From: Alkalihalophilus pseudofirmus OF4
GTDB lineage: Bacteria; Bacillota; Bacilli; Bacillales; Bacillaceae_D
Reading direction: 5' to 3'
Assembly (NCBI RefSeq): GCF_000005825.2
Contig: NC_013791.2
Location: forward strand, 2,294,001 to 2,358,000
Length of the DNA: 64,000 nucleotides
Within the stretch, counting starts at the first letter, position 1, and every line of letters starts with the position of its first letter. Shown one piece after another: positions 27,914 to 38,325 of the stretch. Below the pieces are notes generated by a model. That model made no database searches, had not been told where the DNA came from, and saw only the letters and a program-made list of their open reading frames with translations. The position numbers and the translations under genes were made by a program.

Positions 27914-28309
27914 TTAATTTCCCCCTCTGATCACAGTCTGCAAACTTTGAAATCTTCCGTTCATCCGATCAATTAATGCATTGTAATAGATTTGATTTTT
28001 AGCTAATTCAGACATTTCATGATCTATATCAACGTTATTTCCATTGTGATTGTAAGTTGTATGAGGATTCGTATATACCTTAGTCCCTGTATTTGTAGTA
28101 CTAAAGTCTATATGTTTCGCATTTGTTTTATTTGCTTCTAGGTTTGTGCCCATCGCTTCATTTAATGTATGTTTAAAGCTTACCTTTTTAGCTTGATAAT
28201 TGGGCGTTCCTGCATTTGCGATATTGTCAGAGATCGCTCGCTGCCTTAGCTGCGAACCATCTAACCCTCTTTCTAATACTCTAAAAGTCGAGTTAGAAAA
28301 TAACTCCAT
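27914..28309 (-). CDS. flgB: Flagellar basal-body rod protein FlgB
   Basis: 131 residues, similar to the usual length. Rod motif QRAISDNIANAGTPNYQAKK near the N-terminus and ELAKNQIYYNALIDRM at the C-terminus. ATG at 28309 follows AAAGGTG. The open frame runs 17 codons further upstream without homology. First gene of the fla/che operon; a sigma-A promoter lies about 80 bp upstream. Confidence 0.95.
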   Translation of the reverse strand: MELFSNSTFRVLERGLDGSQLRQRAISDNIANAGTPNYQAKKVSFKHTLNEAMGTNLEANKTNAKHIDFSTTNTGTKVYTNPHTTYNHNGNNVDIDHEMSELAKNQIYYNALIDRMNGRFQSLQTVIRGGN

Positions 28310-28388
28310 ACGTGCCACACCTTTCGACAATCCATTCATATTTCCGCCAAATTCCGGCATTTATAAACAAAATAATACACATTTTCAC

Positions 28389-28417
28389 ATCATAACCACT
28401 ACGAAAATTGTAATCAA
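28389..28417 (-). promoter_or_regulatory. Sigma-A promoter of the fla/che operon
   Basis: TTGATT, 17 nt, TATGAT on the minus strand. The spacer contains AATTTTC, a half of the CodY-box consensus, but the second half is poor, so CodY control is only suggested. I could not recognise a convincing sigma-D promoter in the 347-bp flgB-codY gap. Apart from this promoter and the codY terminator, that gap is AT-rich with no gene. Confidence 0.7.
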
Positions 28418-28611
28418 AATGACCCGAAATGTCTAATAAAGTTTTTAATAAAAGTCGATTCGATAAAAAAGCACCACCAATTTACACCTACTTTAGGCTT
28501 AAGTATCTACTTTTAGGATTAATTATAAATATATTAATACTTTTTTTTGCCTAATTTATTTACAAAATAATTACATATTCATGATCGTTTTATCTTACAG
28601 GACTATTTTCG

Positions 28612-28643
28612 CAAATAAAAAAGGGCCACAATGTGACCCTTTT
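28612..28643 (-). terminator. Intrinsic terminator after codY
   Basis: An 11-bp stem AAAAGGGTCAC/GTGGCCCTTTT with a 3-nt loop is followed by TTATTTG on the minus strand. It separates the xerC-hslVU-codY unit from fla/che. Confidence 0.85.
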
Positions 28644-28656
28644 ATGAAGAAATGAT

Positions 28657-29436
28657 TTATTTTGTTTTAATTTTTTCAAGTTCAAGCAAGAACTTGTCGT
28701 TTAGTACTTTAATATACGTACCTTTCATACCAAGTGAACGTGATTCAATCACGCCTGCACTTTCTAGTTTACGAAGAGCATTTACAATTACAGAGCGTGT
28801 AATACCTACACGGTCAGCAATCTTACTTGCAACAAGCAGCCCTTCTTTACCGTCAAGCTCTTCAAAGATATGCTCAACTGCCTCAAGTTCACTGTAAGAT
28901 AATGAGCTGATTGCCATTTGTACAACCGCTTTACTACGTGCTTCTTCTTCAATTTCTTGTGTCTTTTCATGAAGAATTTCCATACCTACTACTGTTGCCC
29001 CGTACTCTGCTAAGATGAGGTCATCATCATTAAATGAATCATTTAAGCGAGCTAGTACCAGAGTTCCTAGACGCTGACCTCCTCCAAGGATAGGTACGAT
29101 TGTCGTTAAACCGTGTTGGAATAAGTCTTTATTTTCAACAGGGAAGGCTGTGTACTCACTTTCAATATCTAAGTTCGGTGACGTTTCTTCTACTTTAAAT
29201 AATCCACCTGTATACTCTTCTGGGAATTGACGGTCTTCTAACATCTTTTTCATACGCTCGTTTTCAATTTCCTGTTTAATAGCAAAGCCTAGTAATTTAC
29301 CACGGCGGCTTACGACAAAGACATTGGCACTGATCGCATCACGAAGTGTTTCAGCCATGTCTTTAAAGTTAACATGCTGCCCTCCTGATTTTTGTAACAT
29401 TTCATTAATTTGTCTTGTTCTTGATAATAAATTCAT
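28657..29436 (-). CDS. codY: GTP-sensing pleiotropic repressor CodY
   Basis: 259 residues, same length as in B. subtilis. N-terminal GAF domain that binds branched-chain amino acids ([15 protein letters not shown], later TEKSG-like GLLKVEETSP loops) and a C-terminal winged helix ([20 protein letters not shown]). With GTP it represses nitrogen, amino-acid and motility genes in rich conditions. It is last in the xerC-hslV-hslU-codY operon; ATG follows TAGGAGGAG. Confidence 0.97.
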   Translation of the reverse strand: MNLLSRTRQINEMLQKSGGQHVNFKDMAETLRDAISANVFVVSRRGKLLGFAIKQEIENERMKKMLEDRQFPEEYTGGLFKVEETSPNLDIESEYTAFPVENKDLFQHGLTTIVPILGGGQRLGTLVLARLNDSFNDDDLILAEYGATVVGMEILHEKTQEIEEEARSKAVVQMAISSLSYSELEAVEHIFEELDGKEGLLVASKIADRVGITRSVIVNALRKLESAGVIESRSLGMKGTYIKVLNDKFLLELEKIKTK

Positions 29437-29458
29437 TAAAAATCTCCTCCTAGATTCA

Positions 29459-30853
29459 CTATAAAATATATTGGCTTAAGTCGCGATTTTTCGCAATGGT
29501 TGCTAACTTTTCTTCTACATACTCTGGTGTAATAACAATCTCTTCTAATGTAATATCTGCGGCTTCAAACGAAAGGTCTTCTAATAATTTTTCAAGCATC
29601 GTGTGTAAGCGTCTTGCCCCTATATTCTCCGTGTCTTGATTTACCTCCGTTGCAATTGTCGCAATCTTACGAACAGCATCGTCAGTAAATGTAACTTTTA
29701 TACCTTCCGTTTGCAAAAGAGCTGAATATTGTTTTAACAATGCATTATCAGGCTCTACTAAAATGCGAACAAAATCATCGACTGTCAAGTTTTTCAACTC
29801 AACACGAATCGGAAAACGACCTTGAAGTTCAGGGATTAAATCAGATGGTTTGGCAATATGAAATGCACCTGCACCAATAAATAAAATGTGATCTGTTTTC
29901 ACCGCACCGTACTTCGTAACAATTGTCGATCCTTCAACGATAGGCAGAATATCTCTTTGGACGCCTTCTCTTGAAACATCAGCCGATTGTCCAGAAGATT
30001 TACCGGCAACTTTATCAATTTCATCAATAAAAATAATCCCCAGCTGCTCAGCCCTCTCAACAGCGAGCTGTGTAACTTCATCCATATCAATCAGCTTTTG
30101 AGCTTCTTCTTCCGCTAGAACATTTCTTGCTTCAGATACAGGCATTTTACGTTTCTTACGCTTTTTAGGAATCATACTGCCAAGCATATCTTGCATATTC
30201 ATCCCCATTTGTTCCATACCTGCACCTTGGAACATATCCATGAACTGTTGTGTCTGTTCTTCTACTTCAATGGTAACGATACGGTCTTCAAGCTCGCCTA
30301 AAGCTAATTGATGGGCCATTCTCCTTCTTTGTTCTTTCATACCCTCTTCTTCACCGTTTGAATCATCCGGCTGCTGTTGACCAGGTTGATTAAAAAGCAT
30401 TTCAAAAGGATTTTTGTATGTGGATTGTTTTTTGTTAGAAGGCACCAAAAGTTCAACAAGACGTTCATTTGCATGTCTTAGAGCCTCTTCTTTGACGCCT
30501 TCCATCTTTTCTTCTTTCAAGATCCGAACGCTTGATTCTACTAAATCTCTAACCATCGATTCAACGTCACGTCCAACATAGCCTACTTCTGTAAACTTTG
30601 TCGCCTCAACTTTTATGAACGGGGCACCTACAAGCTTCGCTAAACGCCTCGCAATTTCTGTTTTACCGACACCCGTTGGACCAATCATCAGGATATTTTT
30701 TGGAGTAACTTCCTCTTTAAGCTTATCTTCTAACAAACTTCTGCGATAGCGGTTTCTTAGTGCAATAGCTACTGATTTTTTTGCTCCTTCTTGACCAACG
30801 ATATATTGATTTAAGCGTTCAACAATTTGTTTAGGCGTTAGATTAGTTTTCAC
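29459..30853 (-). CDS. hslU: ATP-dependent protease ATPase subunit HslU (ClpY)
   Basis: 464 residues, AAA+. Walker [14 protein letters not shown], pore-loop and [10 protein letters not shown] region, an intermediate domain rich in Gln/Met/Lys (about 140-245), Walker [12 protein letters not shown], and the C-terminal RDLSQYIL tail that activates HslV. It unfolds substrates for HslV. GTG start after GGAGAGTG. Pairs with hslV just upstream. Confidence 0.97.
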   Translation of the reverse strand: MKTNLTPKQIVERLNQYIVGQEGAKKSVAIALRNRYRRSLLEDKLKEEVTPKNILMIGPTGVGKTEIARRLAKLVGAPFIKVEATKFTEVGYVGRDVESMVRDLVESSVRILKEEKMEGVKEEALRHANERLVELLVPSNKKQSTYKNPFEMLFNQPGQQQPDDSNGEEEGMKEQRRRMAHQLALGELEDRIVTIEVEEQTQQFMDMFQGAGMEQMGMNMQDMLGSMIPKKRKKRKMPVSEARNVLAEEEAQKLIDMDEVTQLAVERAEQLGIIFIDEIDKVAGKSSGQSADVSREGVQRDILPIVEGSTIVTKYGAVKTDHILFIGAGAFHIAKPSDLIPELQGRFPIRVELKNLTVDDFVRILVEPDNALLKQYSALLQTEGIKVTFTDDAVRKIATIATEVNQDTENIGARRLHTMLEKLLEDLSFEAADITLEEIVITPEYVEEKLATIAKNRDLSQYIL

Positions 30854-30888
30854 GCGATCACTCTCCAGTTATCGTTTTATCCAGCCTC

Positions 30889-30944
30889 TTCTGTTGAAGT
30901 TCTTCTATTGAAGTTCTTCTATTGAAGTTCTTCTATTGAAGTTC
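30889..30944. repeat. Four tandem 14-bp repeats derived from the hslV 3' end
   Basis: Plus-strand unit TTCTATTGAAGTTC occurs four times, the outermost copy (30889-30902) with one G substitution. On the minus strand each unit contains the last hslV codons GAA CTT CAA and the stop TAG. The array thus looks like tandem duplication of the gene end into the hslV-hslU spacer, leaving HslV itself unchanged. Confidence 0.9.
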
Positions 30945-31484
30945 CTCTACAACTAGATTTAAATTCGTGTACACACAAATTTCTCCAGCTGTCTCAAGGG
31001 CAGCTGTTGCAATCTCTTTAGCCGACAGATCAGGGGCATGTTTTTTTAGCGCACGTCCTGCTGATAATGCATAATTCCCGCCAGAACCAATAGCAAGAAT
31101 CCCATCATCTGGTTCAATCACTTCACCAGTTCCTGATATTAAGAGAATGTGTTCTCGGTTCATAACAATGAGCATCGCTTCAAGCTGTCTAAGCACCTTA
31201 TCACTTCGCCATTCTTTAGCAAGCTCTACAGCAGCTCTTTTCAAGTTGCCGTTGAATTCTTCAAGTCTACTCTCGAATTTCTCAAACAGTGTAAAAGCAT
31301 CTGCTACTGACCCAGCAAAACCAGCCAACACTTTCCCCTGATAGATTCTACGTACTTTCTTGGCAGTATGTTTCATTACAACAGCATTTCCTAACGTTAC
31401 CTGGCCGTCTCCAGCCATCGCGCATCGCCCATTATGCTGCACTGCAAATATCGTTGTCGCGTGGAAAGTCATTTTCTCATTCAT
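30933..31484 (-). CDS. hslV: ATP-dependent protease peptidase subunit HslV (ClpQ)
   Basis: 183 residues by the first ATG. Core motifs [39 protein letters not shown] and [13 protein letters not shown] are intact. Bacillus ClpQ uses an N-terminal Ser/Thr nucleophile exposed after Met removal. The ATG with ideal AGGAGG spacing gives [11 protein letters not shown], whereas the next ATG would give M-Thr-Phe. The mature N-terminus is therefore unclear. Partner of HslU. Confidence 0.95.
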   Translation of the reverse strand: MNEKMTFHATTIFAVQHNGRCAMAGDGQVTLGNAVVMKHTAKKVRRIYQGKVLAGFAGSVADAFTLFEKFESRLEEFNGNLKRAAVELAKEWRSDKVLRQLEAMLIVMNREHILLISGTGEVIEPDDGILAIGSGGNYALSAGRALKKHAPDLSAKEIATAALETAGEICVYTNLNLVVEELQ

Positions 31485-31520
31485 TATAAAGACCTCCTAG
31501 ATAGCTGATATCCCTCTATT

Positions 31521-32486
31521 TCACGCACGAGGATGATGATTTTTATACACTTCCCGAAGCCGGTCTTTTGTTACATGAGTGTACACTTGAGTCGTAGAAA
31601 GATGTTCATGACCTAGTAATTCTTGAACCACTCTAAGGTCCGCTCCATTATTTAGAAGATGAGTTGCAAATGAGTGCCTCAAATCATGAGGTCGGATATG
31701 CTTTTGCATTGATGCCTCTTCCACTCTTTTAGCTAACATCCTCCGTATACTTCGGTCAGTTAACGGACCTCCGCGATAATTCAGAAAAAGACGTTTAGTC
31801 TCACTATTACCTTTTTTAAGTAAGTTTACTCTAGCATCCTCAATATATTCATGTAATGCATCGCATGCAAACGAACCAATCGGTACATAGCGCTCTTTAT
31901 TGCCTTTACCTTTGACAAAGGCAGTGCCAATCCTAAGATCTATATCCGCTACATCTAATTGACTGCATTCACCTACGCGCATTCCGGTTGCATATAAAAG
32001 TTCGAGGATTGCTCGGTCTCTTTTATCAAGAGGTGTATTTCCTTCAAACGCTTTAAATAACTCATCCATTTCTTCTTCATACAAAAAGCTTGGAAGTTTT
32101 GAAGCCTGTTTTGGAAGATGAGTTTCTGCAAAGACATTGCGGGTAAGTTCTTCTTCTCTCATAAGAAAGTGAAATAAACTGCGCATAGAAGAGATCTTTC
32201 TTGCCACTGAATTTCTAGCATACGCTTTATCATAAAGAAACGTCAGATATGAGCGCACAAAAAGATAAGTCACATCAGAAAAAGCAGCACAGTTATGCTC
32301 TTTCATGAAGTGACAAAAATCCTCTATATCACTAAGATAGCTTTTAACAGTATGTAGGGAATAATTTTTTTCAACTTGCATGTAGCGTACGAACATTTGT
32401 ATAGAATCGTTTGTTTTCGTATTGTTGGTAATCGAGTCCTTTATCATTGAATCCTTCATCATCGAATCTTCATTTGATTGATCCAT
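31521..32486 (-). CDS. xerC: Tyrosine recombinase XerC (CodV)
   Basis: 321 residues. The catalytic set is complete: Arg in ATGMRVGE, Lys in KGNKERYVPI, HDLRHSFATHLL (His and Arg), HEHLSTTQVYTHV (His and nucleophile Tyr). With XerD it resolves chromosome dimers at dif. An N-terminal tail rich in Asp-Ser-Met-Lys repeats (residues 5-25) is longer than usual. ATG after GAGGTGATTCGG. It heads the hslVU-codY operon, as in B. subtilis. Confidence 0.96.
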   Translation of the reverse strand: MDQSNEDSMMKDSMIKDSITNNTKTNDSIQMFVRYMQVEKNYSLHTVKSYLSDIEDFCHFMKEHNCAAFSDVTYLFVRSYLTFLYDKAYARNSVARKISSMRSLFHFLMREEELTRNVFAETHLPKQASKLPSFLYEEEMDELFKAFEGNTPLDKRDRAILELLYATGMRVGECSQLDVADIDLRIGTAFVKGKGNKERYVPIGSFACDALHEYIEDARVNLLKKGNSETKRLFLNYRGGPLTDRSIRRMLAKRVEEASMQKHIRPHDLRHSFATHLLNNGADLRVVQELLGHEHLSTTQVYTHVTKDRLREVYKNHHPRA

Positions 32487-32546
32487 CCGAATCACCTCAC
32501 AGAGCTACTAAATTCTATCACGATTCAGTAGCTCCCGCAATGATAT

Positions 32547-33854
32547 TTACATTTTTTTCACAAAATTCTGAATTGACCCTAAAGCTCGCTCAGCAAGTTG
32601 TTCATAGCGTTCTTTTTTATTTTTAATGCGCTCACTAAGAGGCGGAAGCAAACCAAAGTTCGCATTCATCGGCTGGAAGTTTTTTGGGTTCGCAGTAGTG
32701 ATGTAATTTGCCATGCTCCCTAAAACGGTTTCTTCCGGGAACGTAAGCAGCTCCTCATTATTAACGAGCCTTGCAGCATTAATACCGGCAATTAACCCCG
32801 CAGCTGCTGATTCCACATAACCTTCAACACCAGTAATCTGACCAGCAAAGAATAAATCTTCGCGATCTTTATATTGATAAGTAGACTTTAATAAATTCGG
32901 CGAATTGATAAACGTATTACGGTGCATAACTCCATAGCGCACAATCTCTGCATTCTCTAAGCCTGGTATTAATTTTAAGACTTCCTTTTGCGGTCCCCAT
33001 TTTAAATGTGTTTGGAAACCAACGATATTATACAATGTACCAGATTGGTTGTCTTGGCGTAATTGTACAACTGCATATGGGCGCTTCCCTGTTTCAGGAT
33101 GCTCGAGGCCGACTGGTTTCATCGGGCCAAATAACATCGTCTTCTTCCCTCTTTTTGCCATGACTTCGATCGGCATGCACCCTTCAAAGAAAATCTCTTT
33201 TTCAAATTCTTTTAAAGGAACCGTTTCAGCTGAGATTAACGCTTCATAAAAGCGATCAAACTCTTCTTCCGTCATTGGACAGTTTAGATATGCTGCTTCT
33301 CCTTTATCATAACGAGATTTAAGATACACTTTATCACGATCGATTGAATCCGTTTCGATAATAGGCGCGGCTGCGTCATAGAAGTATAAGTACTCTTCAC
33401 CTGTTAGTGCTTGAAGCTGCTTTGAAAGTCCTTCTGAGGTTAACGGACCAGTAGCAATAATCGTCGGTCCTTCAGGTATTTCAGAGATTTCTTCATTAAT
33501 CACGGTTACATTCGGGTGATTCTTCACACGATCAGTAACATTTTGAGCGAATTCGTGACGGTCCACAGCAAGGGCTCCACCAGCAGGTACAGATGAGTCA
33601 TCAGCTGATGAAATAATAACCGAATCAAGCTTCCTCATCTCTTCTTTTAATACACCAACCGCATTTGTTAAGCTGTTTCCACGCAAAGAGTTACTGCATA
33701 CAAGCTCAGCAAATTTGTCTGTATGGTGTGCTGGTGTTTGTTTTACAGGTCTCATTTCGTATAATCGTACATTTATTCCACGCTTCGCTAGCTGCCAAGC
33801 CGCTTCACTTCCAGCAAGGCCAGCACCGATCACATTTACATGTTGTTGATCCAT
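32547..33854 (-). CDS. trmFO: Folate-dependent tRNA U54 methyltransferase TrmFO
   Basis: 435 residues. FAD-binding motif [16 protein letters not shown], the CSNSLRGNS segment with Cys53, and a second cysteine in [11 protein letters not shown], matching the two catalytic cysteines known in B. subtilis TrmFO. It forms m5U54 in the T-loop of tRNA using methylene-THF. GTGGAGGCG precedes the ATG. A 258-bp structured leader lies upstream. Confidence 0.97.
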   Translation of the reverse strand: MDQQHVNVIGAGLAGSEAAWQLAKRGINVRLYEMRPVKQTPAHHTDKFAELVCSNSLRGNSLTNAVGVLKEEMRKLDSVIISSADDSSVPAGGALAVDRHEFAQNVTDRVKNHPNVTVINEEISEIPEGPTIIATGPLTSEGLSKQLQALTGEEYLYFYDAAAPIIETDSIDRDKVYLKSRYDKGEAAYLNCPMTEEEFDRFYEALISAETVPLKEFEKEIFFEGCMPIEVMAKRGKKTMLFGPMKPVGLEHPETGKRPYAVVQLRQDNQSGTLYNIVGFQTHLKWGPQKEVLKLIPGLENAEIVRYGVMHRNTFINSPNLLKSTYQYKDREDLFFAGQITGVEGYVESAAAGLIAGINAARLVNNEELLTFPEETVLGSMANYITTANPKNFQPMNANFGLLPPLSERIKNKKERYEQLAERALGSIQNFVKKM

Positions 33855-33888
33855 TTTTTAACGCCTCCACTCTAAAATCATTCAAAAA

Positions 33889-33972
33889 GGTCTGAACGGT
33901 GACTAAGGCAAGGACAAGATAACGAAGCGATCCATTATCCTGGTGAGTACTTGCACATTAGCGGTTCAGACC
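33889..33972 (-). promoter_or_regulatory. Terminator-like long stem in the trmFO leader
   Basis: On the minus strand GGTCTGAAC (33972-33964) pairs perfectly with GTTCAGACC (33897-33889), which is followed by TTTTT and lies about 30 nt before the trmFO start. The 66-nt loop holds its own GATAA/TTATC hairpin and a GTACTCACCAG copy. This is the shape of an attenuator. No T-box or riboswitch core that I know was found. Confidence 0.45.
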
Positions 33973-34030
33973 CTTGGTTTTTCCTTGTTCAATCACCTTG
34001 TGGCAATTGTATCAACTAACCATTCTTTGC

Positions 34031-34050
34031 TGGTGAGTACGTGCTCACCA
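34031..34050. repeat. Palindrome in the topA-trmFO gap
   Basis: A 20-bp near-perfect palindrome with TGGTGAG and CTCACCA arms around six bases. Its plus-strand motif CTGGTGAGTAC recurs at 33940-33950 inside the loop of the terminator-like stem, so the TGGTGAG arm could pair with either copy. Confidence 0.6.
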
Positions 34051-34112
34051 TGACTTTCTATGAATCCTAGTACATCATAATACTTTTTTCGTCAAGATTC
34101 AACAAAAACAAA

Positions 34113-36185
34113 TTAATTTGCTTCTTCTTTGTAATCGCATGAAGAACATTGAACATTGACACCTTTTTTCGTTTTCTTCTCAACGAGCATCGCGGAACAT
34201 TTTGGACACGGACGAGAAATTGGTTTGTCCCATGAGATGAATTCACATTCTGGGTAGCGGTCACATCCGTAAAATGTACGACGTTTCTTACTTTTCCGCT
34301 CTACGATATTTCCTTCTTTACACGTCGGACATTTCACACCGATATCTTTTACAATTGCTTTCGTGTTTCGACATTCTGGGAAATTAGAACATGCCATGAA
34401 CTTTCCGTAGCGTCCCATTTTATACACCATTTCATGTCCACATTTTTCACAATCTTCACCAGCAGGTTCATCTTTTATCTCGACTTCTTTCATTTCTTCT
34501 TCTGCAACCTTAAGTCTCTTTTCAAAGCCTTGGTAAAAACCATCAATAATGTGGACCCATTCATGATTCCCTTCTTCAATAGAGTCGAGGTCACCTTCCA
34601 TTTTAGCTGTAAATTCCACGTCTAAAATTTCTGGGAAGAATTCAACGATTAACTCTAATACAATTTCACCTAATTCTGTCGGAACAAATCTTTTTTCTTC
34701 AAGAGCCACATATCCACGCTTTTGAATCGTATCAAGTGTAGGTGCATAGGTTGACGGTCTGCCAATCCCTAACTCTTCCATCGTTTTTACTAGTCTCGCC
34801 TCTGTATATCTTGGCGGGGGCTGAGTAAAGTGCTGGTTCGGGTCAATAGATTCTTTCTTTACTTTTTGACCTTCTTCAAGGTTAGGCAGCAGACGGTCTT
34901 CTTCTTTCTTTCCGTCATCATTTCCCTCGATATACACTTTCATAAAACCAGGAAACTTCACTTTCGAACCTGTTGCTCTAAATAGTACTCCTTCGTTTAC
35001 AAGGTCCACAGACATCGTATCCATAATAGCTGGAGCCATTTCACTTGCAACTAAACGTTCCCAGATTAGACGATACAAACGAAGCTGGTCACGTGATAAA
35101 TAGCTCTTTAAACTTTTAGGATCTTTAAATACAGCAGTAGGGCGAATAGCTTCGTGAGCGTCTTGTGCTTTCTTATCTTTCTTCACCGCACGCTGTCCTA
35201 CTCTCGTGTATTCTTCCCCAAATTGTTCTACAATGTATTGCCTTGTTTCATTTTGCGCAGTCTCTGAGATTCGTGTAGAGTCGGTACGCATGTACGTAAT
35301 TAAACCAACTGTCCCTTCCTTGCCTAGGTCAATCCCCTCATATAACTGCTGAGCAATCATCATTGTTTTCTTTGCTCTAAAATTCAGCTTTCTTGCAGCC
35401 TCTTGCTGAAGAGAAGAGGTAGTAAATGGAGTTACAGGGTTTCTTTTACGTTCTTTCTTTTTTACAGATGCCACATCAAACGACTTACCTTTTAATTGCT
35501 TTAAAACCGCTTGGACCTCTTCCTCTGATTTAAGTTCTTGCTTCTTGCCGTCTACTCCGTAAAATTTAGCGTCAAAAGCCTCATCCCCTAATGAGAACTT
35601 GCCTTGAATGGTCCAATATTCTTCAGGTACGAACGCTTGTATTTCTTTCTCACGCTCAATAATCATTTTGACGGCGACAGATTGAACACGACCTGCACTT
35701 AATCCTTTTTTAACTTTTTTCCATAAAAGAGGACTAATATTATAGCCAACTAAACGGTCTAAAATGCGTCGTGCTTGCTGAGCATCTACCAAATCCATAT
35801 TAATTTTTCTCGGTGTTTTAAATGCATCTTTAATTGCCTGCTTTGTAATTTCATTAAACACTACGCGACAATCAGACTGCTCATCAATATTAAGACTATG
35901 GGCAAGATGCCAAGCGATAGCCTCTCCTTCACGATCGGGGTCAGCTGCGAGATAAATTCGTTTCACTTTTTTAGCAGCTGTCTTTAATTCTTTTAACACG
36001 GGGCCTTTCCCGCGGATTGTAATATACTTTGGTTGAAAATTTTCTTCAACATCTACTCCCATTTGACTTTTTGGTAAGTCTCTGACATGTCCCATTGAAG
36101 CCTTTACAATGTATTTTTTGCCTAAATATTTACCAATGGTCTTTGCTTTGGCGGGAGATTCAACGATTACTAAATAATCGGCCAT
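34113..36185 (-). CDS. topA: DNA topoisomerase I
   Basis: 690 residues, type IA. N-terminal Toprim domain ([15 protein letters not shown], then [12 protein letters not shown]), active-site Tyr in [14 protein letters not shown] and [11 protein letters not shown]. The C-terminus has three C4 zinc ribbons, e.g. [18 protein letters not shown] and CPTCKEGN. It relaxes negative supercoils. ATG after GAGAGAGGGAGC. It has its own promoter. Confidence 0.97.
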   Translation of the reverse strand: MADYLVIVESPAKAKTIGKYLGKKYIVKASMGHVRDLPKSQMGVDVEENFQPKYITIRGKGPVLKELKTAAKKVKRIYLAADPDREGEAIAWHLAHSLNIDEQSDCRVVFNEITKQAIKDAFKTPRKINMDLVDAQQARRILDRLVGYNISPLLWKKVKKGLSAGRVQSVAVKMIIEREKEIQAFVPEEYWTIQGKFSLGDEAFDAKFYGVDGKKQELKSEEEVQAVLKQLKGKSFDVASVKKKERKRNPVTPFTTSSLQQEAARKLNFRAKKTMMIAQQLYEGIDLGKEGTVGLITYMRTDSTRISETAQNETRQYIVEQFGEEYTRVGQRAVKKDKKAQDAHEAIRPTAVFKDPKSLKSYLSRDQLRLYRLIWERLVASEMAPAIMDTMSVDLVNEGVLFRATGSKVKFPGFMKVYIEGNDDGKKEEDRLLPNLEEGQKVKKESIDPNQHFTQPPPRYTEARLVKTMEELGIGRPSTYAPTLDTIQKRGYVALEEKRFVPTELGEIVLELIVEFFPEILDVEFTAKMEGDLDSIEEGNHEWVHIIDGFYQGFEKRLKVAEEEMKEVEIKDEPAGEDCEKCGHEMVYKMGRYGKFMACSNFPECRNTKAIVKDIGVKCPTCKEGNIVERKSKKRRTFYGCDRYPECEFISWDKPISRPCPKCSAMLVEKKTKKGVNVQCSSCDYKEEAN

Positions 36186-36229
36186 AACAAGCAGCTCCCT
36201 CTCTCGAAGTTAAATTAAAATCTTCCCTA

Positions 36230-36258
36230 TTATTAAACAGACTTTTACCATTTGTCAA
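36230..36258 (-). promoter_or_regulatory. Sigma-A promoter of topA
   Basis: Perfect -35 TTGACA, 17 nt, TAATAA on the minus strand, about 45 bp before the topA ATG. It lies in the topA-dprA gap. Confidence 0.75.
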
Positions 36259-36350
36259 ACAAGAGTTTAAAAATTTCGTATTAAAACGTATGGAAATTGA
36301 CAAAAAACGACTATATTATATAGAAGAAACTCGGAAATTTTATGACGATT

Positions 36351-37223
36351 TTATGTCCATTCGTTTAAAATATCACTCATTTCTACTACTAATTTTGCTC
36401 CCTCTTTAATCAGTTGATTTGTGCCCTTTGATAACTCGCTGTCAATAGGACCAGGCACGGCAAATACATCACGATTTTGATCTAATGCTTGGTCCGCCGT
36501 AATAAGTGAGCCGCTTCTTTCTTTTGCTTCTATGACCAAAACCCCTTTTGATAAACCACTAATTATGCGATTCCTTGCTGGAAATGTCCACTTTGCTGGA
36601 GGTTGATGCGGAGGGTATTCGCTTATCACAAGCTGATGGGCAGCCATGTAAGTGAAAAGATTTTTATTCTCTTTTGGATAGAAGTGATGAAAGCCAGATC
36701 CTAACACAGCGATCGTATGTCCATTTTGCGAGATGGTCTGTTGATGAGCTGCCGTATCAATGCCAAGAGCTAACCCGCTTACAATACATACATTTTCCTT
36801 CACAAGCGGTTTCACTAGATTTGCAACAGCCCCAAGCCCCCTATTTGTGGGCGTTCTTGAACCTACTACTGCCAATTTTATCTTGATAAGCAAAAGATCT
36901 ATATCCCCTTTGCAATAAAGCACCCAAGGAGGATCATATAACTCTTTCAGCTGTTCAGGGTAATCTGCATCAAAACGAGTTAACGTAGTAATTTGCGAGG
37001 TTGCTAGCTTGCTTACATATTCACGTGAGTTTACTTCCTTTAAATAGGTTACAAGTTTTACTGCTTTATCTCGCTTTAAATGGAGATGCTTTATAAAAAA
37101 GGCAGAGGATGAGGTGAATGGAGTCAGAAGCTCTGGGTCATGATTGATCAGTGCAGCAATTTGTTTCCAAGACAAAAACATGCTGCTGTGCAGCACAATC
37201 AACCGTTCTCTAAATGTATTCAT
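36351..37223 (-). CDS. dprA: DNA-processing protein DprA (Smf)
   Basis: 290 residues. Rossmann-like core with VVGSRTPTNRGLGAV, SGLALGIDTAAHQ and GSGFHHFYPKEN, plus a short N-terminal helical domain. DprA loads RecA on incoming single strands during transformation. No obvious promoter in the short gap after the sucD terminator; the ATG has a GGAAGTG-like site. Confidence 0.95.
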   Translation of the reverse strand: MNTFRERLIVLHSSMFLSWKQIAALINHDPELLTPFTSSSAFFIKHLHLKRDKAVKLVTYLKEVNSREYVSKLATSQITTLTRFDADYPEQLKELYDPPWVLYCKGDIDLLLIKIKLAVVGSRTPTNRGLGAVANLVKPLVKENVCIVSGLALGIDTAAHQQTISQNGHTIAVLGSGFHHFYPKENKNLFTYMAAHQLVISEYPPHQPPAKWTFPARNRIISGLSKGVLVIEAKERSGSLITADQALDQNRDVFAVPGPIDSELSKGTNQLIKEGAKLVVEMSDILNEWT

Positions 37224-37277
37224 TTATGAACACTTCCTTTTGGGGAGATGAGGGTAGTGGTGCGGGGTTCATAAGAT

Positions 37278-37309
37278 AAAAAAGCTCCTCAAATAAGAGG
37301 AGCTTTTTT
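37278..37309 (-). terminator. Intrinsic terminator after sucD
   Basis: Perfect 13-bp stem AAAAAAGCTCCTC/GAGGAGCTTTTTT with a 6-nt loop, just past the sucD stop. A-rich on one side and T-rich on the other, so it could work in both directions. Confidence 0.93.
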
Positions 37310-37311
37310 GA

Positions 37312-38226
37312 TTATTTTGCTACTTCATGAGTTGTACATTTTTCAAGCAAGTCATTTTCTTTAAGAGCTTTGATAAGTGTTTCACCCATAACAGAAGGTG
37401 TTTCAGCCACTTTTACGCCGCAGCTCTCAAGTGTTTTGATTTTCTCGGCTGCTGTTCCTTTACCACCAGAGATAATCGCACCAGCATGACCCATACGTTT
37501 TCCTGGAGGTGCTGTCTGACCGCCAATGAAACCAACTACCGGCTTCTTCATGTTAGCTTTAATCCACTCAGCAGCCTCTTCTTCTGCTGTACCGCCGATC
37601 TCACCGATCATGATCACAGCATATGTTTCTGGATCTTCGTTAAACAACTCTAATACATCGATGAAGTTTGTTCCGTTTACCGGGTCTCCACCAATACCAA
37701 CAGCTGTCGATTGACCGATACCATTCGTTGAAAGCTGGTGAACAGCTTCATACGTTAATGTACCAGAACGAGATACAACACCTACATGACCTTTTTTATG
37801 AATGTAGCCTGGCATAATTCCAATTTTACATTCTTCCGGTGTGATGACACCTGGGCAGTTTGGTCCAATAAGACGAGTCTTCTTGCCTTCCATGTAACGT
37901 CTAACACTTACCATATCCATTACAGGAATACCTTCAGTAATACAAATAGCTAAATCTAATTCAGCGTCTACTGCTTCCATGATTGCATCTGCAGCGAATG
38001 CAGGTGGAACATAAATAACTGATGCGTTAGCTCCTGTAGCTTTAACAGCATCCTCTACTGTATCAAATACAGGGACACCTTCAACTTCTGTTCCGCCTTT
38101 ACCAGGTGTTACACCACCAACAATTTGTGTACCGTACTCAATTGCTTGTTGTGTATGGAATAGGCCAGTTGCGCCTGTAATTCCTTGTACAATGACTTTT
38201 GTATCTTTGTTAATAAGGATACTCAT
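37312..38226 (-). CDS. sucD: Succinyl-CoA synthetase alpha subunit
   Basis: 304 residues. CoA-binding Rossmann domain ([15 protein letters not shown]), then [16 protein letters not shown], and the phosphohistidine segment [13 protein letters not shown]. It interconverts succinyl-CoA and succinate with nucleotide phosphorylation in the TCA cycle. It follows sucC after 99 bp with no clear terminator between. Confidence 0.97.
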   Translation of the reverse strand: MSILINKDTKVIVQGITGATGLFHTQQAIEYGTQIVGGVTPGKGGTEVEGVPVFDTVEDAVKATGANASVIYVPPAFAADAIMEAVDAELDLAICITEGIPVMDMVSVRRYMEGKKTRLIGPNCPGVITPEECKIGIMPGYIHKKGHVGVVSRSGTLTYEAVHQLSTNGIGQSTAVGIGGDPVNGTNFIDVLELFNEDPETYAVIMIGEIGGTAEEEAAEWIKANMKKPVVGFIGGQTAPPGKRMGHAGAIISGGKGTAAEKIKTLESCGVKVAETPSVMGETLIKALKENDLLEKCTTHEVAK

Positions 38227-38325
38227 TCTCTTTGTCCCGCCTTTCGTATTAACAATTAAATTGAATCATTTTATCTAAAGACATCTTTAACAAGAGTCTT
38301 TTAAGTTAGTATTTTATACAAATTA

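Noticed and set aside
28310-28656. Gene or sigma-D promoter in the flgB-codY gap
   Set aside because: No frame with a ribosome site and no GCCGATAT-like -10 was found. Only the sigma-A promoter and the codY terminator are supported.
33889-33972. T-box riboswitch before trmFO
   Set aside because: The T-box sequence and specifier loop are absent, and trmFO is not a typical T-box target.
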